Source of the DNA: DYRB01 sp963709645
GTDB lineage: Bacteria; Pseudomonadota; Gammaproteobacteria; Chromatiales; Chromatiaceae
Length of the DNA: 64,000 nt
Direction of reading: 5' to 3'
Assembly (NCBI GenBank): GCA_963709645.1
Contig: CAVPXP010000049.1
Coordinates: forward strand, 62,001-126,000
The notes under the pieces are model-generated. The model ran no database searches, was not told the origin of the DNA, and saw nothing but the letters and a program-made list of their open reading frames with translations. Position numbers and translations under genes: made by a program. Shown piece after piece: positions 17,373 to 28,717 of this stretch (position 1 is its first letter; each line of letters begins with the position of its first letter).

Positions 17373-17765
17373 GTGAATCGAAACAAGCTCGTTTCTCTTA
17401 TGGGTGCCGTGATTGTCGGCCTGGGCGCGCTGGCGACGACAGGTCCGGCCCAGGCATTCAATTTCGGTGACATGATGAACCCGAACCGCTGGTTCGGAGG
17501 CGATCGCGATCGTGATCGCTATTACGATTATGATCGGTACGGCGGCGGCTATGGTCCCTATGGCGGGGGCGGACCCTATGGGGGCTGGGGAGGCCCCTAT
17601 GGCTACCGTGGCGGTCCCTGGGGAGGTTACGGGCCCTGGGGCGGCGGCTGGGGAGGCTATCCCGGCTACGGCGGGGGCTACGGTCCTGGCAGTACCATCG
17701 TCGTCACTCCGCAGGGCGCAGGCTCCAGCGACAAGCCGCCCCCTCCCCCCCGTTTGCCGGAATAG
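17373..17765 (+). CDS. Gly/Tyr/Pro-rich exported protein, candidate sulfur globule protein
   Basis: A 130-residue protein with a Sec signal peptide cleaved after AQA (about residue 28). The mature part starts FNFGDMMNPNRWFGG, then a DRDRDRYYDYDRY segment, then about 60 residues almost entirely of Gly, Tyr, Trp and Pro (GGYGPYGGG type repeats), ending in PPPPPRLPE. Sulfur globule envelope proteins of purple sulfur bacteria are small, exported and rich in Gly and Tyr, and an MNP-x-x-WF start after the signal peptide is, as I recall, common in related proteins of sulfur oxidisers. The start is GTG with GAGGA nine bases upstream. Other structural envelope proteins share such composition, so the assignment is provisional. 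Confidence 0.6.
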   Translation: MNRNKLVSLMGAVIVGLGALATTGPAQAFNFGDMMNPNRWFGGDRDRDRYYDYDRYGGGYGPYGGGGPYGGWGGPYGYRGGPWGGYGPWGGGWGGYPGYGGGYGPGSTIVVTPQGAGSSDKPPPPPRLPE

Positions 17766-17779
17766 CCGGCTCCGGAGTG

Positions 17780-17797
17780 CGCTGGATCGGTCCAGCG
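17780..17797 (+). terminator. Hairpin after the Gly-rich gene
   Basis: A perfect 7-bp stem (cgctgga / tccagcg) with a TCGG loop lies 15 bases past the stop codon. There is no T-tract, so it is a weak terminator candidate or an mRNA-stabilising 3' hairpin. Confidence 0.4.
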
Positions 17798-17898
17798 GCT
17801 CAGCGAGCTGCACCAGGGGGCAGATCACGTTTGCGGCGAACGCATGGCACGGCGCGGCAAATGTGGTTTGGCCCCCTTTCTTCGTCCTCGTTGCAGAT

Positions 17899-18111
17899 CT
17901 AGTCGGCGCCCAGAGAGGCGTAGGCCGCCGGGGTCAGCCGAAAGGCGCTCCTGGGCATCTCCAGGGGCAGGCACTGGGTCGGGACCCGTTCGACGAGTCC
18001 GAGTTCGAGCAGGCGTCGCAGGACATCTTCCTTGCAGGGACCACCCTCCGCGGTTTGGCCGCGAGCAATGTGACGCAGGCAGTCGATCTCGACGGAGTCT
18101 AGGTTGGGCAA
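17899..18111 (-). CDS. Small winged-helix-like protein
   Basis: A 70-residue frame beginning with TTG (MPNLDSVEIDCLRHIARG). The pattern IDCLRHIARG...CKEDVLRRLLELGLVERV...FRLTPAAYASLG looks like a winged-helix domain: two helices, then a short wing ending in a Tyr-containing strand. The reading frame stays open upstream without a better start. It lies just after the bacteriohemerythrin gene on the same strand and may be co-transcribed with it. Small size and weak start make it uncertain. Confidence 0.4.
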   Translation of the reverse strand: MPNLDSVEIDCLRHIARGQTAEGGPCKEDVLRRLLELGLVERVPTQCLPLEMPRSAFRLTPAAYASLGAD

Positions 18112-18134
18112 ACCAATGGCTCCAAGGTCCGCGG

Positions 18135-18533
18135 CTAGTCGAGGGTCCCTTTCGCCTTCAGATACACGGCCAGGGCGTAGTCGAGGGTCTGGGTGTGGGC
18201 GGCAAACCAGTCCGGGATCCGATCTTCGACGTAGGCCCGGGCAAAAATGGTCTTGCCGCCAGCCAGGCGCTCGGCGAACCGCTCCATTTCCCCCAGGACC
18301 CGCCCATGCTCGGTCAAGTGCTCCTGGCGGCCGGGGAAGTGGGTCCGGCGCATGAGGTCCTCCTCCGCCGCAAAGTGGGCACGGGTATGGGCCACGAGTT
18401 CCGGGAATAGGGCCGTGAATGCCTCCCCCTCGGCCTCGGCCAGCCGGTTGACCAAGACCGCGAACTCGGCATGTACGACGTCCATGGCAGGTATGCCCAG
18501 GTGCAGATAGTCATCAACTTCGATCAAGGGCAT
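18135..18533 (-). CDS. Bacteriohemerythrin
   Basis: A 132-residue four-helix protein with the hemerythrin pattern: His in the first helix (MDVVHAEFAVLVNRL), an H-x3-H-x-x-x-E run (AHTRAHFAAEEDLM), a further helix with THFPGRQEHLTEH and the final HTQTLDYAL giving the last His/Asp ligands. These bind a diiron centre that holds O2 reversibly. The ATG follows GGAGG at good spacing; a longer frame upstream has no sequence support. In microaerobic or phototrophic sulfur bacteria the likely role is oxygen sensing, storage or delivery. Confidence 0.85.
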   Translation of the reverse strand: MPLIEVDDYLHLGIPAMDVVHAEFAVLVNRLAEAEGEAFTALFPELVAHTRAHFAAEEDLMRRTHFPGRQEHLTEHGRVLGEMERFAERLAGGKTIFARAYVEDRIPDWFAAHTQTLDYALAVYLKAKGTLD

Positions 18534-18742
18534 GGGGCCGCGCCTCCGCGTCGTGCCATCTAGGCGAACCCTCTGGGGCTCTGGGGTAACGGGGCCCACG
18601 TCAGGGTTAGCAGCCGACCTCGTGGGCCGACGGGATCTGGCCATCGGCCGAAAAACCATAAACCGAGTAGAGAATAGCACCTGACCGCAGCAGTCGATAC
18701 GACGCGTCTGTCGCAAAGGCAAGCAGTATCGGGTTATGCCCG

Positions 18743-20098
18743 CTATTCCCCGTTCAGCACCGTCCCCTGGCTGCGAATGACCGCGCTGTAGAAGCGTGCA
18801 CTTGCCTTGGGGGTACGCCTCTGAGTCGCGTAGTCCACACGGACCAGGCCGAAGCGCTTCGTGTAGCCGTAGGCCCACTCGAAGTTGTCGAGCAGGGACC
18901 AAGCGAAATAGCCGCGCAGGTCGACGCCATGCCCGATGGCCCGGCGGGCGGCCTGGAGGTGCGTGCGCAGGTAATCGACCCGGTCCAGGTCCGAGACCGA
19001 CCCGTCCTGGGGCTCGGGGTCGGCGAAGGCGGCGCCGTTCTCCGTGATGTAGAGCGGCGGGTTGCCGTAGTCCTGCTTGACCCGAACCAGGGTCTCGGTC
19101 AGGCCCTGAGGATAGATCTCCCAGTCCATGGCCGTGTGGGGCTGGCCGTTCTGGCGGACCCGCCCGGCACGGGCCGGAATATCGGCGTCTCGGCCTGGCG
19201 CACCACTCCGCGGGAGTAATAGTTGATCGCCGATGAAGTCCAGTGGCTGGCGGATCAGCCGCAGGTCCTCACCAGGGAAGGCGGGCCAGGCGGTACCGAA
19301 GCCATCGACCAGTGCCTTCGGGTAGTGGCCGAGCAGGGCGGGTCGAGGAACCAGCGGTTGATGAAGGCATCGCGGCGCGCGCCGCAGCCTGGTCGTCCTC
19401 GGCGTCGGTGGCCGGGTGCTGGGGCTCTAGGTTGACCACCAGCCCGACCCGGTGGCGCCCCTCGGCCCGGTAGGCCTGCACGGCGGTGCCGTGGGCCCGC
19501 AGCAGGTTGTGGCCCACGAGGGCCGCCTCCGCCGGGCTCCTGTGACCCGGGGCGAGGTCGCCGTTCAGATGGCCGCCAACGGCCACGACCCAGGGCTCGT
19601 TGATGGTGGCCCACAGGTGGACGCCGGTCGTCCAGGGCACGGAAGATGGCCTGGGCATAGTCCCCGAACCAGCCGGCGCTGTCGCGATGGAGCCAGCCGC
19701 CGCGCTGTTGCAGCGCAAGCGGCAGATCCCAGTGGTAGAGCGTCGCCATGGGCACGATGCCCCGCGCGCGCAGGGCATCGACCAGGCGGCGGTAGAAGTC
19801 CAGCCCCCTGGGATTGGCGCGGCCGACCCCCTCCGGGAAGACCCGGCCCCAGTTGACGCTGAAGCGGTAGGCCGTCAGCCCGAGCTCGGCCATCAGCGCC
19901 ACGTCCTCGCGGTAGCGGCGGTAGTGGTCGCAGGCGAGGTCGCCGGTCTTGCCCATCGGCAATGCGTCCCGGCGTGTGGGCGAAGTCGTGCCAGATGCTC
20001 GGGCCAGCACCATCGGCCAGGGGCGAGCCCTCGATCTGGTAGGCCGAGGTGGCGGCCCCCCACAGGAAGCCCTCGGGAAAGGCGGCGGTGTCGGTCAT
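18743..20098 (-). pseudogene. GH1 beta-glucosidase, frameshifted
   Basis: The locus encodes a full-length family 1 glycosidase (about 452 codons) spread over all three frames. The N terminus FPEGFLWGAATSAYQIEG, the acid/base segment LWATINEPWV and the nucleophile segment YITENGAAF are all intact, as is the end WSLLDNFEWAYGYTKRFG. About six single-base indels split it, for example near 19953 (GGG for GG), 19630, 19380, 19344 and 19228, and one between 19210 and 19140. I saw no nonsense codon within the conserved segments. GH1 enzymes remove terminal beta-glucose units. The gene starts 28 bases after the ABC-type gene and was probably co-transcribed with it. Either recently broken or poorly sequenced. 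Confidence 0.85.
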
Positions 20099-20126
20099 GG
20101 TGGGCGGAGAGAAAGGTCTCGGGGCC

Positions 20127-21874
20127 TCAGGAAGGGGGCTGGCCAGCCCCGGGTCGAGCGACCATCGGCACCGGGCTCTGGTCCCGCAGGGTGCGCAGGG
20201 TCCAGGAGCCGTCCGCCGCGATCTCCAGCAACTGGTCGTAGTCCGCCAGGTCGTCGTCCTCGTCGCCCAGGGTCAGGTAGCTGATCATGTGGGCGCGCAG
20301 CGTTTGCAGCAGGTCCCCGACCTGGCACTCGCTGAGCGCCCGGGTCGGGTGATCCAAGAAGGCGAACTCCGGCGAGGCCAGCAGGACCCGGGAGAAGGCC
20401 AGGAGCTGCTGCTCCCCCAGGGAGAGGATCTCCGACCAGTTGTGCTCCACGTCCAGCCCGCCCGCCCGCCTCAGTGCCTGGTCCAGCCCCAGCTCGTGCA
20501 GAGGTACGCTCGATCTGTTCGGTGGGCATCTTGTCGAGCTGCTCGGTACGGAGCAGAACCTCGCGCAGGGTCCCGGGGGGCAAGTAGGGCCGCTCTGGCA
20601 GGAACAGGATGTCCTGGGACTCGGGGCGCAGGATGCGTCCCTCGCCGCACTCCCAAAGGTCCGCGGTGGCCCGGAACAGGGCGTGAGTGGACGATGCGTC
20701 CTTGGCCCGGATAAGGAGCCGCGTCCCCACCGGAAGGGCCAGGCTCAGGTCCTTGACCAGCGTACGACCGCTTCTCGGGGAATCGCAAGGTGAGGTGCTC
20801 GTAGACCAGTTGGGCACAGGTGGTGCACAGGTCGATGCTCGGAGCGGTCGGGACGCGGGCGCGGTCCATGGCCCCGCGCAGGGCCGAGAGGCGGGCGATG
20901 ACTGCCGTGTAATTGGAGATGGACTGGAACTGAGTGACGATGATCGAAAAGGCCCCGAGCAGGTGTCCGAAGGCCATGGCAGCCTGGGTGATGACGCCGA
21001 ACTCGACCTCCCCGGAGATGAAATGCGGGGCCACCAACAGGGCTGGGATGATCTGAATCAGGTAGTTGTAGCCGGTGGTGAAGAAGCCCAGATTGCGGTT
21101 CACATTGATGATGAGCCGGAAATTGTCCGTCAGCGCATCCAGCCGCGACAGCAGGCGGGCTTTGAGCCGCCCCTCGCGCCGCAACAGGGCGATGGATTCG
21201 GCGTTCTCGCGCACGTGTACAAGTCGGGCGCGGAAATTGGCCTCCTTGTCGAGCTGGTCGTAGTTGAGCGGGACCAGTCGGCGCCCGATCAGCACGGTGA
21301 CCCCCGAGCCCAAGGCGGCGTAGGCCACCGCCACCACAAAGAGCCTCGGGCTGATGCTCCACAGGACGCCGGAGAAGGCCACCACCGTGAAGGTGGCGTT
21401 AAGGAACATGAGGACGAAGGACAAGGTGGTGGCGGTCAGGGCCCGGATGTCCTCGGAGATGCGCTGGTCGGGGTTGGGGACGTCGCCCGCCTGATGCAGG
21501 CGGAAATAGGTGCGGTCGTCCAGGTAGTGCTCGATGGCGCGCCGGGTGAGCCACTTTCGCCACAGGAGACCGAGGCGCTCCTCGGCAAAGCGGTAATAGA
21601 CGGCTACCAGGGTGGAAAGGGCGAAGACGCCGACGTAGAGCAAGGCGTAAGACCAGAAGGCGCTGAGGTTGCGCCGTTCGATGGATGTCATGAAGTCGCG
21701 GCCCACGTAGCTGTTGACCACGTTCAGAAGGTTGACCAGCACGAGCAGCGCAATCAAGGCGGCGAACATCCAGACCGCCGTTCGGCCGACCGTGGAGTCG
21801 GCAACGATGCCCTTGAGCATCTCGACGAAGCGCAGCCAGGTTGCCCGGCTGATGACGACTTTCGAAGCGGTCAT
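20127..21874 (-). pseudogene. SbmA/YddA-type ABC protein with degenerate ATPase, frameshifted
   Basis: An ABC_membrane_2 half-transporter fused to an ATPase domain, 582 codons once two single-T insertions (near 20772 and 20504) are removed. The first 330 residues hold the membrane spans and the family segment RWRKWLTRR-like LLWRKWLTRRAIEHYL with YRFAEERLG and NPDQRISEDI. In the ATPase part the Walker A site is degenerate: IRAKDASSTHALFR replaces the normal G-P-S-G-x-G-K-S/T, so the phosphate-binding lysine is missing. Walker B ends LDHP instead of LDE. The signature loop LSLGEQQLLAF is retained. Homologues import peptides or cofactors. With these changes it would not hydrolyse ATP normally even if translated. 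Confidence 0.8.
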
Positions 21875-22049
21875 ACTCTATCTGGAACCTGGATGGAGCC
21901 TATCGTTGTGCGGCGAGCCTTGCGTTCGCGCCAGTCAGGACTTGCGCGAGTATAGCCTTGCACTTCCCTGTCCCGCGAGGCATGCTGAGCGTGGTAATGA
22001 ATCATGCACCCGGCTGGTCCCGCGACCGGGGCAATCGAGGCCCGCCGCC

Positions 22050-25000
22050 ATGCACACCAGAACCCTGGACGACTTCTCCGACGCCGCCGCAGTGGGTGCC
22101 GATTACATCCGGCCAGGCCGAGCTCACCCTGGCCAAGGAACGTCTCCCCGGACCCGGAGGGGCCAGACAGTGCCCTGCGCCTGGACTTCGACTTCAAGGG
22201 CAGCGGCGGTTTCGTGGTCGCCCGCCGGCCCCTGGCGTTTACCCTTCCCGAGGCCTATTCCTTGAGGCTGCGTTTGCGCGGGGCCGCCACCTCATCCAAT
22301 CCAGGCAACAAACTGGAGGTGAAGTTGGTGGACCCGTCGGGGGCCAACGTCTGGCGCTGGCAACAGGACCCCTTCCACCTCACCGGCGACTGGCAGACCC
22401 TCACCATCAAGGGCAGCGAGATCGAGTTCGCCTGGGGGCCGGCCGGTGGCGGGGCACCCAGCGAGGTCGGGGCGGTAGAGCTGGCCCTGGTTGCCGGCCC
22501 CGGGGGCCGTGGGGCCCTGTGGATCGCGGACATCTGTCTGGATGACCGCACCGCCCGCGAGCCGCCTCGTGTCAGCGCCTCCAGCGCCCGAGCCGGACAT
22601 GCCGCCGACTGCGTCCTCGACGGGCGGACTGAGACCGCCTGGTACCCGAAACCGGGGGACGGTGATGCCTGGCTCGCCTTGGATTTTCGCGCAGCGCGCG
22701 AGTACGGGGGGCTCGTCCTGCGCTGGAGCCTGGGTCGGCTGGGCACCCGCGGCTTCCTGATCCAGGCGAGCGACGACGGCGATGTCTGGCGGGACCTCTA
22801 CAGTGCACCAGACTCAGCCGGACCCGTCAGCTACGTCTATCTGCCCAAGGGGGAGTCGCGCCACCTGCGCATCCGGGTGTCCGGCGAACCGGTGCCTGGG
22901 CTCGCGGCGGTTGAGGTGCAGCCCTACGCCTTCTCCCGCGACATTGACGAATTCTTCCACCAGATTGCCGCCCGGTCCGAGCGCGGCCGGTACCCCAAGT
23001 GGCTTTGCCGTGAGCAGAGCTACTGGACCCCGGTGGACATCCCTGACGGCTTTGTACCGGCGCTGATCAATGAGGAGGGCCTGCTCGAAATCCAGCGCGG
23101 GAGCTGGTCCCTGGAGCCTTTTCTCTTTGCGGACGGGGCACTCATCACCTGGGCCGATGCGGCCGTCTCCCAGATCCTGGACGGGGGCGACCTGCCCATC
23201 CCGTCGTCCCAATGGCGCGCCCTCGACCTGGCCTTGACCACGACGGCCTTTGCCGCCGGGGCACCGGGGCAGGCGACGCTCAATGTCCGCTACCGGGTCG
23301 AGAACCTGGGGCCCGCGAGCCGCCGGGTCCGCCTCTTCGTTGCCCTGCGCCCCTTCCAGGTCTCGCCCCCCTGGCAGCGCTTCGGCGACATTGGCGGGAT
23401 CGCCGCGGTGGGGGAGGTCGATTGGCGGGACGGAGCCCTCTGGGTCGGACCTGGGAGCGCGCGCCTCTCGCCGGCTCGGGTGCCGGCTGACGGCGCTCCC
23501 GCCGAAGCTCGCAGGGCCGTCATCCCCTTGCGGACCCCGATGGATTCGGCGCCGCCGTCTTCGATCAGGGCCCGATCACCGACTACCTGGCCCGCGGCGA
23601 GCTGCCCGCGCGGAATCGTGTCGTCGACCCTTTCGGTTACGCGTCCGCCGCCCTGGCCTTCGACCTGGACTTAGGCCCTGGCGGCGCGGACGAGATCTAC
23701 CTCACCGCCCCCCTGAGCCAGACCGCCGGCCTGGACGTCCCGATCCCGAACCCCGCTTCGGGACCGCAAGCCCTGGAGGCCGTCCGGGCCGGTTGGAATG
23801 CCCTGCTCGAGCAGGTCCAGCTCCAGCTCCCGGACATCGCCCTGGCCTATGCCCAGACCTGCCGCAGCGCGGCCGCCCATATCCTCATCAATCGGGATGG
23901 TCCAGCCCTGCAACCCGGACCGCGGCGCTACACCCGTTCCTGGATCCGTGACGGGGCCGGTATGGCCGCCGCCCTGCTGCGCCTGGGGCTGGCGGGGCCG
24001 GCGCGGGACTTCATCCGTTGGTACGCCCAGTTTCAGGCCCCCGACGGCAATGTCCCCTGCTGCGTGGACCGCCGAGGCTCCGAGGGACAGCCCGACTGGC
24101 TGCCGGAGCACGACAGCCACGGCCAGCTCGTTTTCGCCGTGGCCGAGTACGCCCGTTTCACAGGCGACCTGGAGCTGGCGAGGGAGTTGTGGCCCGCCTG
24201 TCTCAAGGCGGTGGCCTATCTGGAGTCCCTGCGCGCCCAGCGCCTCACCCCCGCCTACCGCGCTCCGGACAAGTGGGCCTGCTATGGGCTGCTGCCGGAG
24301 TCGGTCAGCCACGAAGGCTACCTGGCCCACCCCGTGCACGCCTACTGGGACGACTTCTGGGCCCTGCGCGGGTTCAAAGACGCCGCGTGGCTGGCCCATG
24401 CCCTGGGCGATGGGGACGAAACCGAGCGGCTCGCCGTCCTGCGCGACAGTTTCGCCGCCACCCTGCACGCCTCCCTAGCCTGCACCATGGCCGAGCGCGG
24501 CATCGACTATCTGCCGGGCTCGGTGGAGTGGGCCGACGCGGACGCCACCGCCGTGGCCAATGCGCTGACCCTGGTGGACGAGACCCACAGGCTCTCCCCG
24601 CAGGCCCTGGCCCGCACCTTCGACCAGTTCCTCGAACGCTTCCGCGCCATGCACAGCGACCGGGTCCCCTGGACCAACTACACCCCCTACGAGATCCGAG
24701 TCATGGGGGCACTGATCCGCCTGGGGCGCCGGGACGACGCCCACGAGCTGGCCCGCTTCTTCCTCGCCGAGCGCCGCCCCCCGGCCTGGAACCAATGGCC
24801 AGAGATCGCGTGGCGGGACCCCCACACGCCGGGCCACCAGGGGGACCTGCCCCACACCTGGATCGCCGCCGAGTACATCCTCGCCTTCCGCGACTGGTTC
24901 GCCTACGAGCGCGAGGCCGACCGGGCCTTGGTGGTGGCCGCCGGCATCCCGCCGGAGTGGCTTGCCGCTGGCGAGGTCGGGGTTCGAGGCCTGCGCACCT

Positions 25001-25221
25001 GGTACGGCCGCCTGGACCTGCGCCTGAGCCTGGGCGCGAACGGGGCCCTGGAGGTCGAATTGGGCGGGGACCTGCAGCTGCCGCCGGGCGGGATCTGGCT
25101 TGCCCCGCCGCTGCCCGGCCCGCCCCGCCAAGTCCTGGTGGACGGCCGTCCTGTCGACGACTTCACCCAGGTCGGGGGGCGGCTGGCGGCACTCCCGGCC
25201 CGCGTGACCCTGATCTGCTGA
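22050..25221 (+). pseudogene. Discoidin-domain glycoside hydrolase-like protein, frameshifted
   Basis: A protein of about 1,050 residues. After a short start (MHTRTLDDFSDAAAVGADYI) comes a carbohydrate-binding-like beta domain (LRLDFDFKGSGGFVVARR), then an F5/8 type C (discoidin) domain (VLDGRTETAWYP, LGTRGFLIQASDDGDVW), and then a large C-terminal half resembling an (alpha/alpha)6 glycosidase barrel: RSWIRDGAGMAAALLRLG, WLPEHDSHGQLVFAVAEYA, NYTPYEIRVMGALIRLG. Three single-base frameshifts, near 22107, 22146 and 23538, interrupt it; the other frame segments are clean. It runs divergently from the ABC/GH1 pair and precedes the GH94-like gene. The family and genomic setting point to beta-glucan processing; the substrate is inferred only. 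Confidence 0.7.
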
Positions 25222-25320
25222 GGTCGGGCCGCCCTACTCGGCTGGGCCATCTGCCGCGTTCACCTCTCCGCACCACCGCCCTTACACTCTGCCCCTGTCC
25301 CCAACCCGCAAGGACCCGCC

Positions 25321-28300
25321 ATGTCCCTCGACCGCCTGACCGACCAAGTCGCCGACCCAAGGGCCCCCGCCCCCCGCATCCACCGCCTGACGCGAGACGA
25401 CTACGAGGTCTTGATCTCCGATACCGGGACCGGCCTGTCGAGCTGGAAGGGCCTCGCCCTGAACCGCTGGCGCCGGGACCCGGTGGAGGACGGCCTAGGG
25501 ACCTTCTTTTACCTGCGCGACCTCGACGGCGGCCGATTCTGGTCCCTGGGCCATCAGCCCACTCGCAGGCGCGCCGAGCGCTACGAGGCAGGGCTGGAGG
25601 ACGGCGACTTCACCCTGGTCCGGGAGGACGCGGGGATCGAGGCCCGTCTGACCCTTAGGCTGTCCCAGGACGCGGAGATCCGGCACGTCGCCCTGACCAA
25701 CCTGACTCAGGCTGAGCGCCGCATCGAGGTCACGAGCTACCTGGAGGTCGTCCTCTTCCATGCGGAGGCGGACGCCGCTCACCCCGCCTTCGCCAAGCTC
25801 TTCGTCCAGACCGAGCGAGCCGCCGACTGCGAGGCCCTGCTCGCGCGCCGCCGTCCGCGGGCCGAGCACGAGGCATGGCCCTGGCTGATCCACGCCCTGG
25901 TGGGGGCCGAGGCCACCGAATGGGAGACGGATCGGATGCGCTTCCTCGGCCGCGGGCGAACCCCAGCCGGCCCCGCGGCGCTCGCCTGCGCCGACCCACT
26001 CTCCGGCAGTGTCGGCAACACGCTGGACCCCTGCCTGGCGCTGCGCACGGTGCTCCATTTGGCCCCGGGCGAAACCGCCGAGCTGGCCTTCTTGACCGGT
26101 GCCGCGGCGGACCGGGACGGCGGCCTTGGCGCTGGTGGAAGCCTGGTCCGCGGCCGCGGGCATGGTGCCTCGCCACCCAGCCCCGGGCGGCGTGGTCGGG
26201 GTGACTCGCGCCCCTGCCGGCGATGCCCCCGCTGGGGACTGCCGCGAGGGCATGCATCTGTGCAACGGCTACGGCGGTTTCACCCTGGACGGGCGCGAAT
26301 ACGTCGTGCGACTCCCCTGGCAGGGGAAGGCCCTGCGACGCCCGCCCCTGCCCTGGACCAACGTCATCGCCAACGAGCGCTGCGGCCTACTGGTGAGCGA
26401 GACGGGCGCGGGTACACCTGGGCGCGCAACAGCCAGGCCAATCGCCTGACCCCCTGGCATAACGACCCGGTGAGCGATCCCCACGGCGAGGCCTTCTATA
26501 TCCGCGACGAGGCGAGCGGCGCGGTTTGGTCTCCCCTGCCCGGGCCCATGCCTGCCCATACCGCCTACGAGTGCCGCCACGGTCTGGGCTACTCCAGCTA
26601 CAGCTGCGACCACGCCGGCCTCGCCCAGGAGGCCACGCTCTTCGTCCCGCGCCGCGATCCGGTGCGCATCCTGTCCCTGCGCCTGACCCACAGGGGGGCA
26701 GGGCCACGGACCCTTTCGCTGTTCTCTTACCAGCGCCTGGTCCTGGGGAGTCAGGCGGTGTCGCCAAGCCCGGTGGTGACCGCCCACGAGCCGGAGATCG
26801 ATCTCCTCACCGCCACCAACCCCGAGGCCGGTGACTTCGCCGGGGGCATCGCCTTCGCCTGTGTCGCGGTGGACGGCGGCGCAGGTCGAGGCGAGCGCCT
26901 TCACCTGCGACCGCGCGGCCTTTCTCGGGCGCCACGGCGACCCCGCGGCCCCCCTGGGAGTACAGCCTGGGGTGCACCTCAATGGCGCCTGCGGGGCTGG
27001 GCTCGAGCCCTGCTTCGCCCAGCAGGTGCGGGTCACCCTGGCCCCAGGCCAAGAGCTGACCTGCGCCTTTCTGCTCGGGGAGTGCATGGACCTGGCCGAG
27101 GTGCGACGACCTGGTGGAGCGCTATCGCGTCCCCGGGCGCCGTCGCGGCCGCGCTGGCCGAGGCGCGGGGATTCTGGTCTGACCTCCTGTCCCACATCCA
27201 GGTCGAGACCCCCTCCCCAGCCATCGATCTCATGGTGAACGCCTGGCTGCCCTACCAGAACCTGGGCTGCCGCATCTGGGCCCGCACCGCCTTCTATCAG
27301 TCCGGCGGGGCCTTCGGCTTCCGTGACCAGCTCCAGGATGCCGCCGCCCTGGCCTACCTGCGCCCGGACCTCACCCGCGCCCAGATTCTGCTCCACGCCG
27401 CCCACCAGTTCGTCGAGGGCGACGTGCTGCACTGGTGGCATCCGGCCCCCATGGAGAGGGGTCTGCGCACCCGCTTCTCGGACGACCTGCTGTGGCTGCC
27501 CTTCGTCGCCGCCCACTATGTCCGGGTCACCGGCGACCGGGCCGTGCTGGCCGAGCAGGCTCCCTTCCTCACCGCCCCGCCGCTCGCCCCCGGGGAGGAC
27601 GAGAACTACCTGGCGCCCCAGCCGAGCGGCGAGTCGGCCGACCTCTACGAGCATTGCTGTCGCGCGCTCGACCGCTCATTGACCAGCGGCGAACACGGGC
27701 TGCCGCTCATGGGGACCGGGGACTGGAACGACGGCATGAACCGGGTCGGGCGCCTGGGCAAGGGCGAGAGCGTCTGGATGGGGTTCTTCCTCTACCGCAT
27801 CCTGCAGGACTTCCTGCCGCTCGTGCGCGAGCGTGGGGACACCGAGCGCGCCGCCCGCTATGCCGCCTATCGGAAGGGCTTGGCCGTCGCCCTCGAGGAC
27901 GCCGGCTGGGACGGGGCCTGGTACCGCCGCGCCTACTACGACGACGGCACGCCCTTGGGCTGCGCGGGGGATGCGGAGTGCCGCATCGACGCCCTGGCCC
28001 AGTCCTGGTCCGTGCTGTCCGGGGCCGCGCCCCGGGACCGCGCCGAGCAGGCGATGGACGCCCTGGAGGCCCAGCTGTCGGACGAGTCCGCCGGCATCAT
28101 CCGCCTGCTCACGCCAGCCTTCGTCGACACGCCCCACGACCCGGGCTACATCAAGGGCTATGTCGCCGGGGTGCGCGAGAACGGCGGCCAGTACACCCAC
28201 GCGGCCTGCTGGGCCGTGCAGGCCCTCGCCGGCTCTGGGCCGCCGCGAGCGCGCCGCCCGCCTGCTCGAGATGCTGAGCCCGGTCAGCCACACCGGCGCA

Positions 28301-28703
28301 CCCGGACCGGGTGCAGACCTATCGGCTGGAGCCCTATGTGGTCGCGGCCGACATCTACGGCGAGCCGCCGCACGTCGGGCGCGGCGGCTGGAGCTGGTAC
28401 ACGGGCTCCGCCGGCTGGATGTACCGCGCCGCCCTGGAGTCCGTCCTCGGCCTTGGGCTGGTGGACGGGCGAACCCTGGAGATCCACCCCTGCGTCCCCG
28501 CCGAGTGGCCCGGCTACCGTATCGACTACCGGCTGCCGGATGGCGTGACGCGCTGCGACATCCGTGTCGACAACCCCCACGGCGGCGAGCACGTGGTCGC
28601 TGCCAGCCTGGACGGCGGGCCGGTCCAGGTGGCCGGCGGCCAGGCGCGGGTGGTCTTGCCAGAGGGCGGTGGAGACTTTCGCATCGAGGTGCTGCTGGGG
28701 TAG
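25321..28703 (+). pseudogene. GH94 (GH36-type) glycan phosphorylase-like protein, frameshifted
   Basis: About 1,127 codons encoding a protein like the C-terminal phosphorylase part of cyclic beta-1,2-glucan synthase (NdvB) and like 1,2-beta-oligoglucan phosphorylase. Recognisable blocks are GTGLSSWKGLALNRWRRDP, GGFTLDGREYVV, YTWARNSQANRLTPW, YQSGGAFGFRDQLQD, the catalytic-acid motif GTGDWNDGMNRVG, YIKGYVAGVRENGGQYTH and GGWSWYTGSAGWMYR. Seven or so single-base frameshifts lie near 26110, 26410, 26880, 27107, 27139, 28238 and 28300. There is no glycosyltransferase domain, so phosphorolysis rather than synthesis is likely for the intact protein. It starts 100 bases after the preceding gene. Confidence 0.75.
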
Positions 28704-28717
28704 TCGCGACGGCAGCG

